This document shows, in pieces, positions 8,101 to 16,646 of a stretch of DNA of 64,000 nt; the first letter of the stretch is position 1; each line of letters starts with the position of its first letter. Where the stretch lies: contig MPMG01000005.1 in the NCBI GenBank assembly GCA_002238485.1, forward strand, positions 162,876 to 226,875, in the 5' to 3' direction. A program made the translations under genes and the position numbers. The notes under the pieces are model-generated. The model ran no database searches, was not told where the DNA came from, and worked only from the letters and a program-made list of their open reading frames with translations. This stretch comes from Chloroflexi bacterium bin20. GTDB lineage: Bacteria; Chloroflexota; Anaerolineae; Aggregatilineales; Phototrophicaceae.

Positions 8101-11100
8101 ATACCCGTCAGCAGCGGCAGCCTGGTCACGGACGCCGCTGGCCAAGCGGCATTTGTCTACCAGCCGCCGGTAGGTGGCGTCTACAAAATCACTGCTTCGT
8201 CAAGCGATTCTGTGGGCAATGATGTCAAGACCGCGACAACTACCTGGGTAGCCGGCGATGACTACATCCCTTGGCGCGCGCAAAACGACCGAGTCATCGA
8301 GCTGGTGCCCGCCCAGAGCGACTATCGCATCGGCGATACAGCCAAAGTCCTCATCACTTCGCCCTGGCGTGGCGAGACACTGGCATGGGTCACCATCGAG
8401 CGTGGTGATGTGCTCGCTGCGGAAGTGATCACGCTGCGCAGCAATTCGCAGCTCTATGAATTTGAGGTCTTGCCAGAGCACGCGCCCAACATCTTTGTCA
8501 GCGTCTTCTTGATGAAGCCCCCCGACGCGGACAACCCGTCCACCAGCTGGCGAATGGGCATGACGCAGTTGACTGTCGACACGGAACAAAAGGCGCTTTC
8601 TATTGGCATTCGCCCCGACCGCAGCGTGGCCGCGCCGCAGGACATCGTCTCTTTTCAGTTGCAGGTCCAAGATTATCGCGGTGAAGGGGTCGAGGCAGAA
8701 GTCGGTGTGAGTCTTTCTGATCTGGCAGCGCTGTCACTCGCTGAACGCAACAGCCCGCCTTTGCTGAAGCAATTCTATGGCTTGCAGGGCTTGGGCGTGC
8801 AGACCTCCAGCCCGCTTGTTGTGAATGTCGCTGAAGCGCGCGCGGTTATGGAATCGGCTGCGATGCCCGATATGTGCTGCTTCGGCGGTGGCGGTGGATT
8901 TTCCGACGAAGCCATTGTCGATATCCGCAGCGAGTTCATCGACACGCCCTATTGGAATCCGCTTGTCTTGACAGACGCGCAGGGCGAGGCAATCGTGGAG
9001 ATGCGCCTTCCCGACAACTTGACAACCTGGCAGCTCGATGCCCGCGCCTGGACGAATTCGCCCGATGGCGAGCTGCTGCTGGGCGAAAACACGGCTGACC
9101 TGCGCAGCACGCGCCCGCTCTTGATTCGCCCCATCACGCCGCGTTTCTTCATTGTGGGCGACCGCGCGCAATTGGCGGCTATCGTCAATAACAACACAGA
9201 TGCTGCCGTGGCTGCTCGTGTCTCGATTGAGAATTTGGCTGGACTGCGATTGGCGGGCGAAAGCAATGCACAGCCTGTCCATGTCCCGGCGGGCGGCCGA
9301 CAACGTGTCACCTGGCTGGTTGAGGTGGAAGATGTCGAGTCAGTCGCGCCCTATTTCCTTGTACGCAGCGACGATGGCGCATTCAGCGACGCCAGCATTT
9401 CTCCCGTGAGCGACGATGACGAAGGCAGCTTGCCTGTGTACCGTTATGCCGTGCCCGAGACTGTCGGGACAGCCGGCATGTTGCGAGAAGCTGGAACGAC
9501 TGTCGAGGCGCTGCGATTGCCCGCGGATTTGGACTTGCGCGACGGCAGCCTGGATATCCGCATTGACAAGTCGCTGGCTGGCGTCATCACCGAGAGCCTG
9601 AGCTATGTTGATCACATGGCTTTGCGCCACTGGGACTGCACAGCCAGCGTCGTCAGCCGCCTCTTGCCCAACATTGCCAACTTCCGCGCCCTAGAGAAGC
9701 TGGACCTGGCGGACGCTGTGCTGAAAGCCAAACTGGACAGCTTGGTTGCCGAAAGCCTGGAAGAATTGGCAGCACGCCAGCAAGGCACTGGCGGCTGGAG
9801 CTGGTGCAGCGGCGATGACAGCGACACGATGACCACTGCCTATGCGCTCTATGCTTTGGCACAGGCGCAGTTGGTCGGTTATCCGGTCGACCACAGCGTG
9901 ATCAGCCGCGCGCAAGGGTTCTTGCGTTCTAGTTTGGTCTTGCCATCGCTTTCGGTTACAACTTGGCAACTCAATCGGCAGGCATTCATCTTGTTTGCGC
10001 TGGAGCAAAGTGGCGCGCCCGATAGAGCACGCAGCGCCGCGCTCTATGAAAGCCGCCAAGTCCTCAACACCGATGCGATCGCCTTCCTGGCGCAAACCCT
10101 GCATGGCATCGACTCCAGCGACACCGAGCGTTTGGATGCTTTGACGCAGCAGATCCTCAGCCGCGCCGTGTTCCGCGCCACTGGCACATTCTTCGAAGAC
10201 AGCCAAGTCGACCGCTGGACTTGGTCGACCGACATCCGCAGGACCGCGTTGGCATTGGACACGCTGCTGACTCTGCGCCCCGAAAGCGAGCTGCTGCCCA
10301 ATATCGTGCGGCATCTGGTTCGCGTCCGCGAGGGCAAAAGTCACTGGGGATCGCTGCAAGAGTCGGCCTGGACGATCCTCGCGCTGACAAATTGGATGCT
10401 GCACAGTGGCGAGCTAGTTCCCGACTTCATTTACAGCGCCGCGGTCAACGATGATCAACTGCTGGCCAATGCCGCCGTGCCCGACAATGCGCTGCATGCC
10501 GACGCGCTGCAAGTCGACTTGGCGCAGCTCTTGCCCGGCGAGACCAATCTGCTGGCATTTCAGCGTGGAGACGGGGCCGGGGCGCTCTATTACACCGCCC
10601 ACCTGAATGCCGATTTGCCCGTGCCAGCCATTGCGCCACTGAGCCGCGGCATTGAGGTCTCACGCACATACACGCTCTTGGGTGACGAAACGAAGACGCC
10701 TATTGATAACGCCACGGTCGGGGAAACGCTGCAAGTGCGTTTGCAGATCGTCGCGCCCAATACGCTGCGTTATGTCGTCATAGAGGATACCTTCCCCGCT
10801 GGCGCAGAAGCGGTCGATCCCGCGCTGGCGACCAGCCAACAGATCGGCGCCATGCCCGGCGGCGAAGTCATCGACCAAGAGGTCGGCTGGGGCTGGTGGC
10901 ACTTCGACCACATTGAGTTTCGCGATGAGAAAGCCAGCATCTATGCCAGCTATCTGCCACGCGGCGTCTATGAATATGTCTATACGATCCGACCGTCTGT
11001 TGCTGGCGAATACCAGGTCATCCCGCCGACTGCGCAGGAGATGAACTTCCCGGAGGTCTATGGCCGGGGCGCGGGCGGCTTATTCGTCATCACGGACTGA
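5173..11100 (+). CDS. giant secreted alpha-2-macroglobulin-family protein, thioester-deficient
   Basis: This is a 1975-aa envelope protein. Residues 1-26 are a signal peptide (start at 5173, after GGGAGA); there is no lipobox Cys, so it is secreted or surface-retained rather than a lipoprotein. Residues 30-520 hold several bacterial Ig-like (Big_5/SbsA) domains. An MG2 domain follows (DRPIYRPGQP near 675), then the A2M core motif (PYWNPLVLTD and LPDNLTTWQL near 1258-1284). Next is an alpha-helical thioester-type domain (GGWSW near 1540) and a C-terminal receptor-binding-like domain. Bacterial A2Ms trap attacking proteases. The cysteine of the usual C-x-E-Q thioester is present (C1489) but the motif reads CTAS, so the Gln is missing and no thioester can form. 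It is not next to a pbpC-like transglycosylase gene, as the E. coli type is. It stands alone between unrelated genes. Confidence 0.85.
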   Translation: MRRQICLAFALINLLMLAGAVHISAQVTQIAYLEVIDVQPSPAGQLGLRDAVTLWFNRRVDCADAEAALSWQPAIRGELSCDEYSVSFEPGGAYQRDQRYAFSLNTPLRAKDGAPLLDPFQVVFSTVGFLTIADAFPQPGSSLAPADSAISVAFDAPVVPLALSPDLDDLPQPLSLSPVVAGLGEWVNSAVYVFRPSQPLDGDTEYTVTISADLAAVDGSVIAGAASWSFKTAPPTIVAIDPPPGTDDLILNPQIQIRFDQPLAQNLVERAFRFQAQPNSSDPKLGGAFKWAEDGLGFAFVPGRRLALDTVYQASFDGELLPGLRMAADSQAPSWRYTTVGAPSIIDTEPRDGERDAYTHGLSLYFASPMNIDSLDGKVRIEPAPDEAPITYYSDWNKRYALSFDAQPDTNYRVTVDAGMQDIYGNAIAEPLTVAYKTEPRPPEVGFVMPGAVAFYNAHQPPTQLQLYHRGIEQADLSLYRVSLENFVARLTNPEVYSPSADYEPSPSELLQSWQIDGGENQSRQTQMLTLSEAGLAPGLYFAELNAPGLDLRWAPNKQFLHVATAVLTIKQSADQLTIWAVDLGSGAPISGERIKVFGAESIEIGSGISDEQGIVQIDLPAAKGRYAGYAVVLDAGEHFGIGYSNWTDGAEPWEFGVHADFYPSDYQVLVYTDRPIYRPGQPVYFRGLVRAKDDVRYTPPQHASVQLTIRDSRGERIHETELPLSKVGSFHGEYALPADVAPGPFYISISLPVDDNWQEEADGVAFQVAEYRLPEYAVSLNAQPAQIVQGDTAEIELRGKYYFGGAVSFADAEYAVVSAPYAFQYSGDGDYDFGEYDPYAEPAMYGIDENMVSQGTLRTDALGTARFQLIGNLEAEAGSQRWLVEASVADESGQAIYEQTRLIVHQGLFYIGARPESAVVQAGEDSRIQLIAVDWDSQPVASQRIDIEVVERRWRRVQEQDPISGRVSTSWQVDEIPVSSGSLVTDAAGQAAFVYQPPVGGVYKITASSSDSVGNDVKTATTTWVAGDDYIPWRAQNDRVIELVPAQSDYRIGDTAKVLITSPWRGETLAWVTIERGDVLAAEVITLRSNSQLYEFEVLPEHAPNIFVSVFLMKPPDADNPSTSWRMGMTQLTVDTEQKALSIGIRPDRSVAAPQDIVSFQLQVQDYRGEGVEAEVGVSLSDLAALSLAERNSPPLLKQFYGLQGLGVQTSSPLVVNVAEARAVMESAAMPDMCCFGGGGGFSDEAIVDIRSEFIDTPYWNPLVLTDAQGEAIVEMRLPDNLTTWQLDARAWTNSPDGELLLGENTADLRSTRPLLIRPITPRFFIVGDRAQLAAIVNNNTDAAVAARVSIENLAGLRLAGESNAQPVHVPAGGRQRVTWLVEVEDVESVAPYFLVRSDDGAFSDASISPVSDDDEGSLPVYRYAVPETVGTAGMLREAGTTVEALRLPADLDLRDGSLDIRIDKSLAGVITESLSYVDHMALRHWDCTASVVSRLLPNIANFRALEKLDLADAVLKAKLDSLVAESLEELAARQQGTGGWSWCSGDDSDTMTTAYALYALAQAQLVGYPVDHSVISRAQGFLRSSLVLPSLSVTTWQLNRQAFILFALEQSGAPDRARSAALYESRQVLNTDAIAFLAQTLHGIDSSDTERLDALTQQILSRAVFRATGTFFEDSQVDRWTWSTDIRRTALALDTLLTLRPESELLPNIVRHLVRVREGKSHWGSLQESAWTILALTNWMLHSGELVPDFIYSAAVNDDQLLANAAVPDNALHADALQVDLAQLLPGETNLLAFQRGDGAGALYYTAHLNADLPVPAIAPLSRGIEVSRTYTLLGDETKTPIDNATVGETLQVRLQIVAPNTLRYVVIEDTFPAGAEAVDPALATSQQIGAMPGGEVIDQEVGWGWWHFDHIEFRDEKASIYASYLPRGVYEYVYTIRPSVAGEYQVIPPTAQEMNFPEVYGRGAGGLFVITD

Positions 11101-11128
11101 TGGCTTGTGGCGAAATTGCTGGATTGAC

Positions 11129-11149
11129 GGGCGACCCAATGGCTCGCCC
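11129..11149. terminator. inverted repeat between convergent genes
   Basis: GGGCGA-CCA and TGG-TCGCCC form a compact palindrome with one symmetrical mismatch. It sits between the stop codons of the A2M gene (+) and the PhyH gene (-), so it can serve both. The GGGCGAxCCATTGGxTCGCCC type also occurs as a dispersed repeat in many Chloroflexota genomes, from memory. Confidence 0.5.
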
Positions 11150-11157
11150 CTACGCGA

Positions 11158-11979
11158 CTATACGGGGGGATATGGCGCGACCATCATAATGGCTGGTTCT
11201 TCGTCATCGACGAAGATGCCACAGGGTCCGCCGGCCTCGCTCTCTTCCAGGCCGACTTCATCGCCAGCGAATGTCAGCAGCGGATGATAAAACTCCGCCA
11301 CTTGCTGCGCCTCGCCGACCACATAATGCCCGATGAGCGAGCGGCGGAAACGGGTCTGGCTGCGGTTGGGATAGCTGCCGTGGATCACCTGCCCATTAAA
11401 AAAGAGCACATCGCCGGCTCGCATGGGCACGGGCTCGGGCGCGCTGCCTGGCGGGACGGGCACAGTCCTGGAGCTGAAACTTTGTGACAGGTCGGCTTCA
11501 ATCAGGCACAGTTGCGGCAGGTCTTGTGTGCGCGGCACGATCTGCATGCAGCCATTCTCTTCATCGCAATCATCCACGGCCATCCAGGCAGCCAGGCAAG
11601 TGCCAGGACGCACGCGCAGCGACTTTTGATCTTGATGCAGGGCTTGACCGCGCGCGCCGGGCGGCTTGAAATAGAACATGGTCTGCGCGGCGTATGGCTG
11701 CCTGCCCAGCAGCGCTGTCGTCCAATGCCGCAATCGCTCGTCCAGCAGCCAATCCAGCGAGAGATTGTCGAAGCGATGTGGATGTACCAGGCGCGGATAG
11801 GCTGCTAGAGGATCTTCATCGCCCAGCAGGGTGGCGCGATCGCCTTCATAGCCATGCCCTTGCGCGTTGAGCTGCATGAAGCGCTTCTTGATAGTTGTGA
11901 TCTCGCGCGCGGCAAACAGTCCCGGCACGACGACAAAGCCCTGGTCGCGAAAAAGCTGAACTTGCTCATGTTGGTCCAT
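11158..11979 (-). CDS. phytanoyl-CoA dioxygenase (PhyH) family oxygenase
   Basis: This is a 273-aa Fe(II)/2-oxoglutarate oxygenase of the PhyH superfamily. The start MDQHEQVQLFRDQGFVVVPG is the family's typical N-terminus. LHQDQKSL gives the HxD iron ligands, and the QVIHGSYPNRS segment supplies the distal His with the Arg (RRSLIGHY) for 2-oxoglutarate. Members hydroxylate small molecules, lipids or secondary metabolites. It overlaps the end of the upstream FemAB gene by 14 bases, which suggests translational coupling and possibly a common envelope-related substrate. The real substrate is unknown. Confidence 0.8.
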   Translation of the reverse strand: MDQHEQVQLFRDQGFVVVPGLFAAREITTIKKRFMQLNAQGHGYEGDRATLLGDEDPLAAYPRLVHPHRFDNLSLDWLLDERLRHWTTALLGRQPYAAQTMFYFKPPGARGQALHQDQKSLRVRPGTCLAAWMAVDDCDEENGCMQIVPRTQDLPQLCLIEADLSQSFSSRTVPVPPGSAPEPVPMRAGDVLFFNGQVIHGSYPNRSQTRFRRSLIGHYVVGEAQQVAEFYHPLLTFAGDEVGLEESEAGGPCGIFVDDEEPAIMMVAPYPPV

Positions 11980-13054
11980 CGTGATCCTCCTGGTTTCTCA
12001 TGCGATCCAGCAGGCGCGGCATAAAGGTCTCGTAAGCCCGGTAGAGCCAGGGCTGTGGCGCGAAATCCCAAGCGCCGACATGCCGCAGAATCTTCCCGCG
12101 AAAACCGCGCTTGAACTGATACACGCCCCACAACGGGTCGCTTTCGTCAAAGGCATCAGGCGCGCCCCACATATCATACGTCGCGCAGCCTTGCGCCTTC
12201 GCCCACTGCATCGCCGCCCATTGCAGCGCGTAATTGGGCATGCGCGCACGCTCTTCGTTAGCCGACGCTCCATAAAAATACCAGCAAGTCTGCCCAAAAC
12301 GAAACAAGATGACATGGGCGATGGCTCTGCCCGCATATTCGGCGATCAAGGCATGCGCCAAGCCCACCCGCAGAAAATCACGCCAGGCGCGCTGATAATA
12401 GTCAAAAGGGCGGATCAGAAAGTGGTCTCGCGAGCCCGTGACTAGATAGAGTTGATACAGCAGTGGCAAGTCGTCCAGCGTGGCGTCGCGGATGGTCACG
12501 CCTTTCTTGGCCGCCACACGCACTTTGCGCCGCGTATTGCCGCTGAAGGACATCAGAATTTCGTCCAGTGGGCTTTGCAAGTCGATGGTCAGCGTATTAC
12601 GGAATTGCACTTGCGAGGCAGAAAAGCGCCAGCCGCGCGCCGACAGCATCTCCATAAGCTGGCTGCCCAGCGCGTCGCAGCGGTCGTCTTCGCTGCCGGG
12701 CAGGCCAGTAGCCGCGATGACATCGGGGTCGATCTTCAACCAGACATTGCCCAGCCGCCGGGCGCGTTTCTCCAGTTCCGCCAGCACAGCCTCTGCCAAA
12801 GGGGAATCGCGATAATCCAGCGCCGGACCTTTGCTGACCATCATGACCGTTAGCGGACCGATGCGGCGCGTCGCCAGGCTGGCCAGCGCCACGACCTGCC
12901 CGCCGCGTTGAAAAGCAAGCCGTGTGGGCTGCCAGCCGCCAGTTGCCTGCTTGAAGGCGCCCCAGTCCCAGGTCTGAAGCACATGCGCGCAGGGCAGTTC
13001 GCTCAGCCTATCATTCCAGCTTTGACGATCGCCGATTTCTGCTACTGTCAGCAA
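11966..13054 (-). CDS. FemAB-family peptidoglycan bridge ligase
   Basis: This 362-aa member of the FemABX/GNAT-fold family uses aminoacyl-tRNA to add amino acids to the side chain of lipid II or peptidoglycan precursors. Visible features are the N-terminal THVLQTWDWG-like stretch (here CAHVLQTWDWGAFK), the first acyltransferase-like domain, a helical SGNTRRKVRVAAKKG linker, and the second domain. That second domain ends with the signature WYFYGAS, NYALQWAAMQWAKAQG and YDMWGAPD. It is the second of two tandem FemAB genes on this strand (75 bases apart) and overlaps PhyH downstream. Family members in this phylum have not been assigned precise amino acids that I know of. Confidence 0.85.
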   Translation of the reverse strand: MLTVAEIGDRQSWNDRLSELPCAHVLQTWDWGAFKQATGGWQPTRLAFQRGGQVVALASLATRRIGPLTVMMVSKGPALDYRDSPLAEAVLAELEKRARRLGNVWLKIDPDVIAATGLPGSEDDRCDALGSQLMEMLSARGWRFSASQVQFRNTLTIDLQSPLDEILMSFSGNTRRKVRVAAKKGVTIRDATLDDLPLLYQLYLVTGSRDHFLIRPFDYYQRAWRDFLRVGLAHALIAEYAGRAIAHVILFRFGQTCWYFYGASANEERARMPNYALQWAAMQWAKAQGCATYDMWGAPDAFDESDPLWGVYQFKRGFRGKILRHVGAWDFAPQPWLYRAYETFMPRLLDRMRNQEDHDGPT

Positions 13055-13129
13055 CTTGTTGGATTGCCCCTGGTACTTTGTATTCGTCGCATGAAGTCTA
13101 GCGCAACTTGTAACTAGCCCGCTGGGTTT

Positions 13130-14188
13130 CTAGGGGCTGAAAAGACCGATCTTTCTGGCTCGCAGCGCCGCCCGATAAGCCGCGTAGACCGGTCGACTGA
13201 AGGGCAGATCCCATGCGCCCAGCGTGCGCCGAACTTCGCCTCCCCAGCCGCGCTTGAAGCCATAGACGCCCCACAAGCCATCGCGGCGGTCGCGGAATTG
13301 CGCTTCCAGAGTCTCTTCGTCATGGTCGGGCACGCCCCACATGTCATAGCTGTGACAGCGCCGATCTTTTGCCCAGCGAATGGCCGCCCACTGCAGGCCA
13401 TAACTTGCGTTTACATGGTTGTGCGCGCGCGTCGATGCGCCATACATATACCAGGCTGTGCCGCCCAGCGCGAAGACCATCAGGCCCGCCAGCAGCTCGC
13501 CATCCAGCTCCGCCAGCAGCAGCGTCCCATATCGCGGCATAAACAGATCGAAGACCATTTCGTAATATGCCGCGCTGTGCACGCCGAAGCTGTTGCGATC
13601 GCCGGTCTCTTGCATCAACTGGCAGAAAGCCCGCAAATCGCGCTGCTTGCCTGTGCGAACGCGCAAATCGCTGGCCAGGCTCTTGCGGATTTTGCGGCGC
13701 GTGCTCTGATTCATGTTCGCCAATATCTCGTCTTGGCTGCTGCGTATGTCAATGACGATGGTACGCGGCGGCTGTATCGTCTGCGGGCTGGGACGGAAGC
13801 CCATGTTGCGCAGATCCAGCTCTTCGCTTGGCGCAAGGTGGCCCGGCTCGATCTTGAGGAATGCCGCACCGGTTTCTCTGCCAATATCAGACCAGAGCGC
13901 ATCGTAAACCATCTCATGTTCGGCATAGGGTCCCATGGGCACATAAGCCATTTTGCCCAGCCGCATGGGCAGGTCTTTGACTAGCGTCAACGCCGACGCC
14001 CGCATGCCGTCCCTATCGCCGACCGTAAATTCGTAAGCATCCCAGTCGAAGCAGTCCTTGAGCATGCCCCATTCCATCAGCTGCAAGATGTGCGCGCGCG
14101 GCTGCCTCGCCACGAATTTCGCCCACTCTGCGGGACTGTCATCCTGCGAATTTCCCTGGCGTCGGCGCTGTCTGCGTCGATCGACCAT
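13130..14188 (-). CDS. FemAB-family peptidoglycan bridge ligase, second copy
   Basis: This 352-aa protein has the same architecture as the next gene: HILQLMEWGMLKD near the N-terminus, NQSTRRKIRKSLAS in the middle, then AWYMYGAST, YGLQWAAIRWAK and YDMWGVPD. I start at 14188 (MVDRRRQRRRQG), which has AAGGAA 6-7 bases upstream; the track's 400-aa start is not supported. The very basic first ten residues may contact RNA or membrane. The two copies are divergent enough to suggest successive additions of different residues rather than a recent duplication. Partner MurE is encoded at 27 kb. Confidence 0.85.
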   Translation of the reverse strand: MVDRRRQRRRQGNSQDDSPAEWAKFVARQPRAHILQLMEWGMLKDCFDWDAYEFTVGDRDGMRASALTLVKDLPMRLGKMAYVPMGPYAEHEMVYDALWSDIGRETGAAFLKIEPGHLAPSEELDLRNMGFRPSPQTIQPPRTIVIDIRSSQDEILANMNQSTRRKIRKSLASDLRVRTGKQRDLRAFCQLMQETGDRNSFGVHSAAYYEMVFDLFMPRYGTLLLAELDGELLAGLMVFALGGTAWYMYGASTRAHNHVNASYGLQWAAIRWAKDRRCHSYDMWGVPDHDEETLEAQFRDRRDGLWGVYGFKRGWGGEVRRTLGAWDLPFSRPVYAAYRAALRARKIGLFSP

Positions 14189-14497
14189 GGCAGATTCCTT
14201 TTCAAAATGGCGATGCGGATCTCGGCGAGATTCTAGCACATTGCAAACATTGGCACAGCCTGTCGGGGTGTCTCTAACCAGGCGAAACCCGGTCAATTCA
14301 ATCGAATTCGCGCTGGCAATCATCGGTTGCATTCGTACAATCGCGCTGATATACTTGCCGCGTTTGTGATAAATGGCGCAAAGACGCCAAGCGCGGTCTG
14401 GAATCGGGGGGCGTTTTGGGCGACACTGGCGCGCAGAAGGGTGTTTCTGGCTTGCGGCAGCCGCAGCAATTGAGACCGATGGCAGGGTGACTCGGCA
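14189..14497. other. divergent intergenic region FemAB/nuoA
   Basis: No gene is seen. It contains the nuo promoter at 14327-14355 and a roughly 140-base nuoA leader with a small TGGCG-CAAAGA-CGCCA hairpin at 14376. Confidence 0.5.
14327..14355 (+). promoter_or_regulatory. promoter of the nuo cluster
   Basis: TTGCAT (5/6), a 17-base spacer and TATACT (5/6) precede nuoA by about 140 bases. It is the only good promoter seen before the eight-gene run. Confidence 0.6.
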
Positions 14498-14860
14498 ATG
14501 AATGTATTGAACGAATGGGCTTTTATTGGCGTTTTTGCTGTGATGGCGCCTGTTTTCCCGGCGCTGCCGATCGTGATTGCCTGGCTCTTTCGTCCGCGCA
14601 AGCCCAATGTATTAAAGAGTTCTACTTATGAATGCGGCGTGGAAACGATCGGCGACACCTGGGTGCAATTTCGCGTGCAGTATTACATCTACGGTTTGAT
14701 CTTCTTGGTCTTTGATGTGGAAATGGTCTTCCTTTTCCCGTGGGCTGCCGCCTACAACGAGATGAGCTTGTTCGGCTTTGTAGCTGGCTTCTTGTTCATC
14801 TTTTTGCTTACGGACGCGCTTTTCTACGCTTGGCAGAAAAACGCGCTGGACTGGAAATAG
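14498..14860 (+). CDS. nuoA: NADH-quinone oxidoreductase subunit A
   Basis: This is the 120-aa, three-helix membrane subunit of complex I that holds the junction between the hydrophilic and membrane arms. It shows the conserved YECGVE motif with the quinone-channel Cys loop and the FDVEMVFLFPW helix of the family. A Shine-Dalgarno AGGGTGA lies 9 bases before the ATG. It is followed after 28 bases by nuoH, not nuoB, so the peripheral-arm genes usually found between A and H are absent from this cluster. Confidence 0.95.
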   Translation: MNVLNEWAFIGVFAVMAPVFPALPIVIAWLFRPRKPNVLKSSTYECGVETIGDTWVQFRVQYYIYGLIFLVFDVEMVFLFPWAAAYNEMSLFGFVAGFLFIFLLTDALFYAWQKNALDWK

Positions 14861-14888
14861 CCGCCGGCTGGACGATCTGGAGGCGACG

Positions 14889-16106
14889 ATGGACGAAATC
14901 TGTACGGGCTTGTGCCGCTTGATGGTCGATTCGGGCGCGGATGCCGGGCTTGCGCAATTCGTCTCTCTGCTGGTCGGCGTCTTGCTGGTCAGTGGCGTGC
15001 CCCTGCTCACAGTCATCTTGCTGATTTGGATCGAGCGTAAGGTCGCCGCCCGCATCCAAGACCGCATCGGTCCCAATCGCGTCGGTCCCATCGGACTGAT
15101 GCAGACCTTCGCCGACCTCTTGAAACTGCTGGGCAAAGAAGACATCACCCCAACGGCCGCCGACCGCCTGCTCTACAATGTCGCGCCGCTGGTGTCTTTT
15201 GCGTCGGTGGTGCTGATCTGGGCGGTCGTGCCTTTCACGCCTTTCCATTATGGAGTCGACCTGGAGATCGGCGTGCTGTTCTTCGTGGCGGTGGCTTCGT
15301 TTGGCACCTTGGCCATTATGGTGGCGGGCTGGGCGAGCAACAATAAATACGCGCTGCTGGGCGCATTTCGCGTGGTGTCGCTGCTGGTGAGCTACGAGGT
15401 GCCGCTGGTCTTCGCGCTGCTGGCGCCGGTGATGCTGGCGGGCAGCATGAGCATGCTGGATATCGTCAACGCCCAGAGTGGCATGTGGTTTGTGGTGCTG
15501 TCGCCGCTGGCATTCGTCATCTTCTACGTTTCGTCACAGGCAGAGACCGGGCGCGCGCCTTTCGACCTGATCGAAGCCGAGTCGGAGCTGGTGGCTGGCT
15601 TCAATATCGAATATTCCGGCATGAAGTTCGGCATGTTCTTCGCGGCCGAGTTTTTGCATGTTTTTACCAACGGCATCTTGATGGCGCTGCTCTTCTTCGG
15701 CGGCTGGATGGGTCCGCTCTATTACGAATCGCCTTTGATCGCTTTTGCCTGGCTGGGTGCGAAAGGCGGCATCATCTATCTGACGACATTGTGGCTGCGC
15801 AATACCGTGCCGCGCTTGCGCATCGACCAGATCATGGCTTTCAACTGGAAGTGCCTGGTGCCGCTGTCTATCGCCAATATCGTATTGGTTTCTTTGGCGC
15901 TGAAGGTGCTGCAAGAACTGGACATGGCGCCCCGCCAGTTGATCGGCGCAAGCCTCGTTGACATGCTGCCGGCGACCATCGTGCTGCTGATCATCAATGG
16001 CGCGCTGACTATTTACTTGCTGGGCATATTGCGCCGTCGAGGCAAAGATGCCCGCCGCGAAGCCCAAGCCGCCCCGGTTCAGTTCGCGCGCGCAAGCGCC
16101 GATTGA
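14889..16106 (+). CDS. nuoH: NADH-quinone oxidoreductase subunit H
   Basis: This 405-aa, eight-helix subunit forms much of the quinone-binding chamber. RIGPNRVGPIGLMQTFAD is the classic NuoH signature, and the acidic ETGRAPFDLIEAESELVAGFNIEYSG loop is intact, so it should be functional. GGAGG lies at the usual distance before the ATG. It is longer than the E. coli protein (325 aa), mostly at the N-terminus and in a charged C-terminal tail. Confidence 0.95.
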   Translation: MDEICTGLCRLMVDSGADAGLAQFVSLLVGVLLVSGVPLLTVILLIWIERKVAARIQDRIGPNRVGPIGLMQTFADLLKLLGKEDITPTAADRLLYNVAPLVSFASVVLIWAVVPFTPFHYGVDLEIGVLFFVAVASFGTLAIMVAGWASNNKYALLGAFRVVSLLVSYEVPLVFALLAPVMLAGSMSMLDIVNAQSGMWFVVLSPLAFVIFYVSSQAETGRAPFDLIEAESELVAGFNIEYSGMKFGMFFAAEFLHVFTNGILMALLFFGGWMGPLYYESPLIAFAWLGAKGGIIYLTTLWLRNTVPRLRIDQIMAFNWKCLVPLSIANIVLVSLALKVLQELDMAPRQLIGASLVDMLPATIVLLIINGALTIYLLGILRRRGKDARREAQAAPVQFARASAD

Positions 16107-16117
16107 GGGAGCCGACC

Positions 16118-16630
16118 ATGGAACTCAACGCAATTTCAATCGGCTTTGTGGTGTTTACGATATTCACGCTGGGCGGCGGCATCGGCGTCGTCACCACGCG
16201 CAACCTCTTTCGCGGCACGATCTGGCTGATGGTCAGTTTGTTCGGTGTGGCGGGCTATTTCGTACTGCTGAGCGCGCCCTTCCTGGCGGCGGTGCAGATT
16301 TTGGTGTATATCGGCGCGATAGCCATTTTGATCACGTTTGCTGTCATGCTCACGCGCAGCGTAACCCGTATCAAGACCCGTTACATCCGCCTCGTGCCCA
16401 GTCTGATCGCTTCTTTGGCGCTTTTTCTGATCCTGTTGCTAGGCGTGACTGTGCCCATCTTTGGCGGGGTTTCGCCAGAGCTTGCGCCAGAGACAGTCGC
16501 ATCAACGCGCGATCTTGGGGCGGCGCTGGTGGACGAAAATGGCTATGTTGTGCCCTTCTTGCTGGCATCGGTCTTGCTGACGGGCGCCATGATCGGCGCG
16601 ATCTTCATCGCCCGCGACGACACGGACTAG
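16118..16630 (+). CDS. nuoJ: NADH-quinone oxidoreductase subunit J
   Basis: This 170-aa membrane subunit has five helices and the family's NLFRGTIWLMVSLFGVAGYF and YIGAIAILITFAVML segments (the pi-bulge helix). I start at the ATG at 16118, which follows GAGGGAG; the TTG at 16103 in the track overlaps nuoH. It is co-directional with nuoH (12 bases) and nuoK (16 bases). Confidence 0.95.
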   Translation: MELNAISIGFVVFTIFTLGGGIGVVTTRNLFRGTIWLMVSLFGVAGYFVLLSAPFLAAVQILVYIGAIAILITFAVMLTRSVTRIKTRYIRLVPSLIASLALFLILLLGVTVPIFGGVSPELAPETVASTRDLGAALVDENGYVVPFLLASVLLTGAMIGAIFIARDDTD

Positions 16631-16646
16631 GGAGGATAACGAAAGC

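Noticed and set aside
14376-14391. TGGCG/CGCCA hairpin in the nuoA leader as a riboswitch
   Set aside because: Only 5 bp, with no surrounding conserved structure that I recognise.
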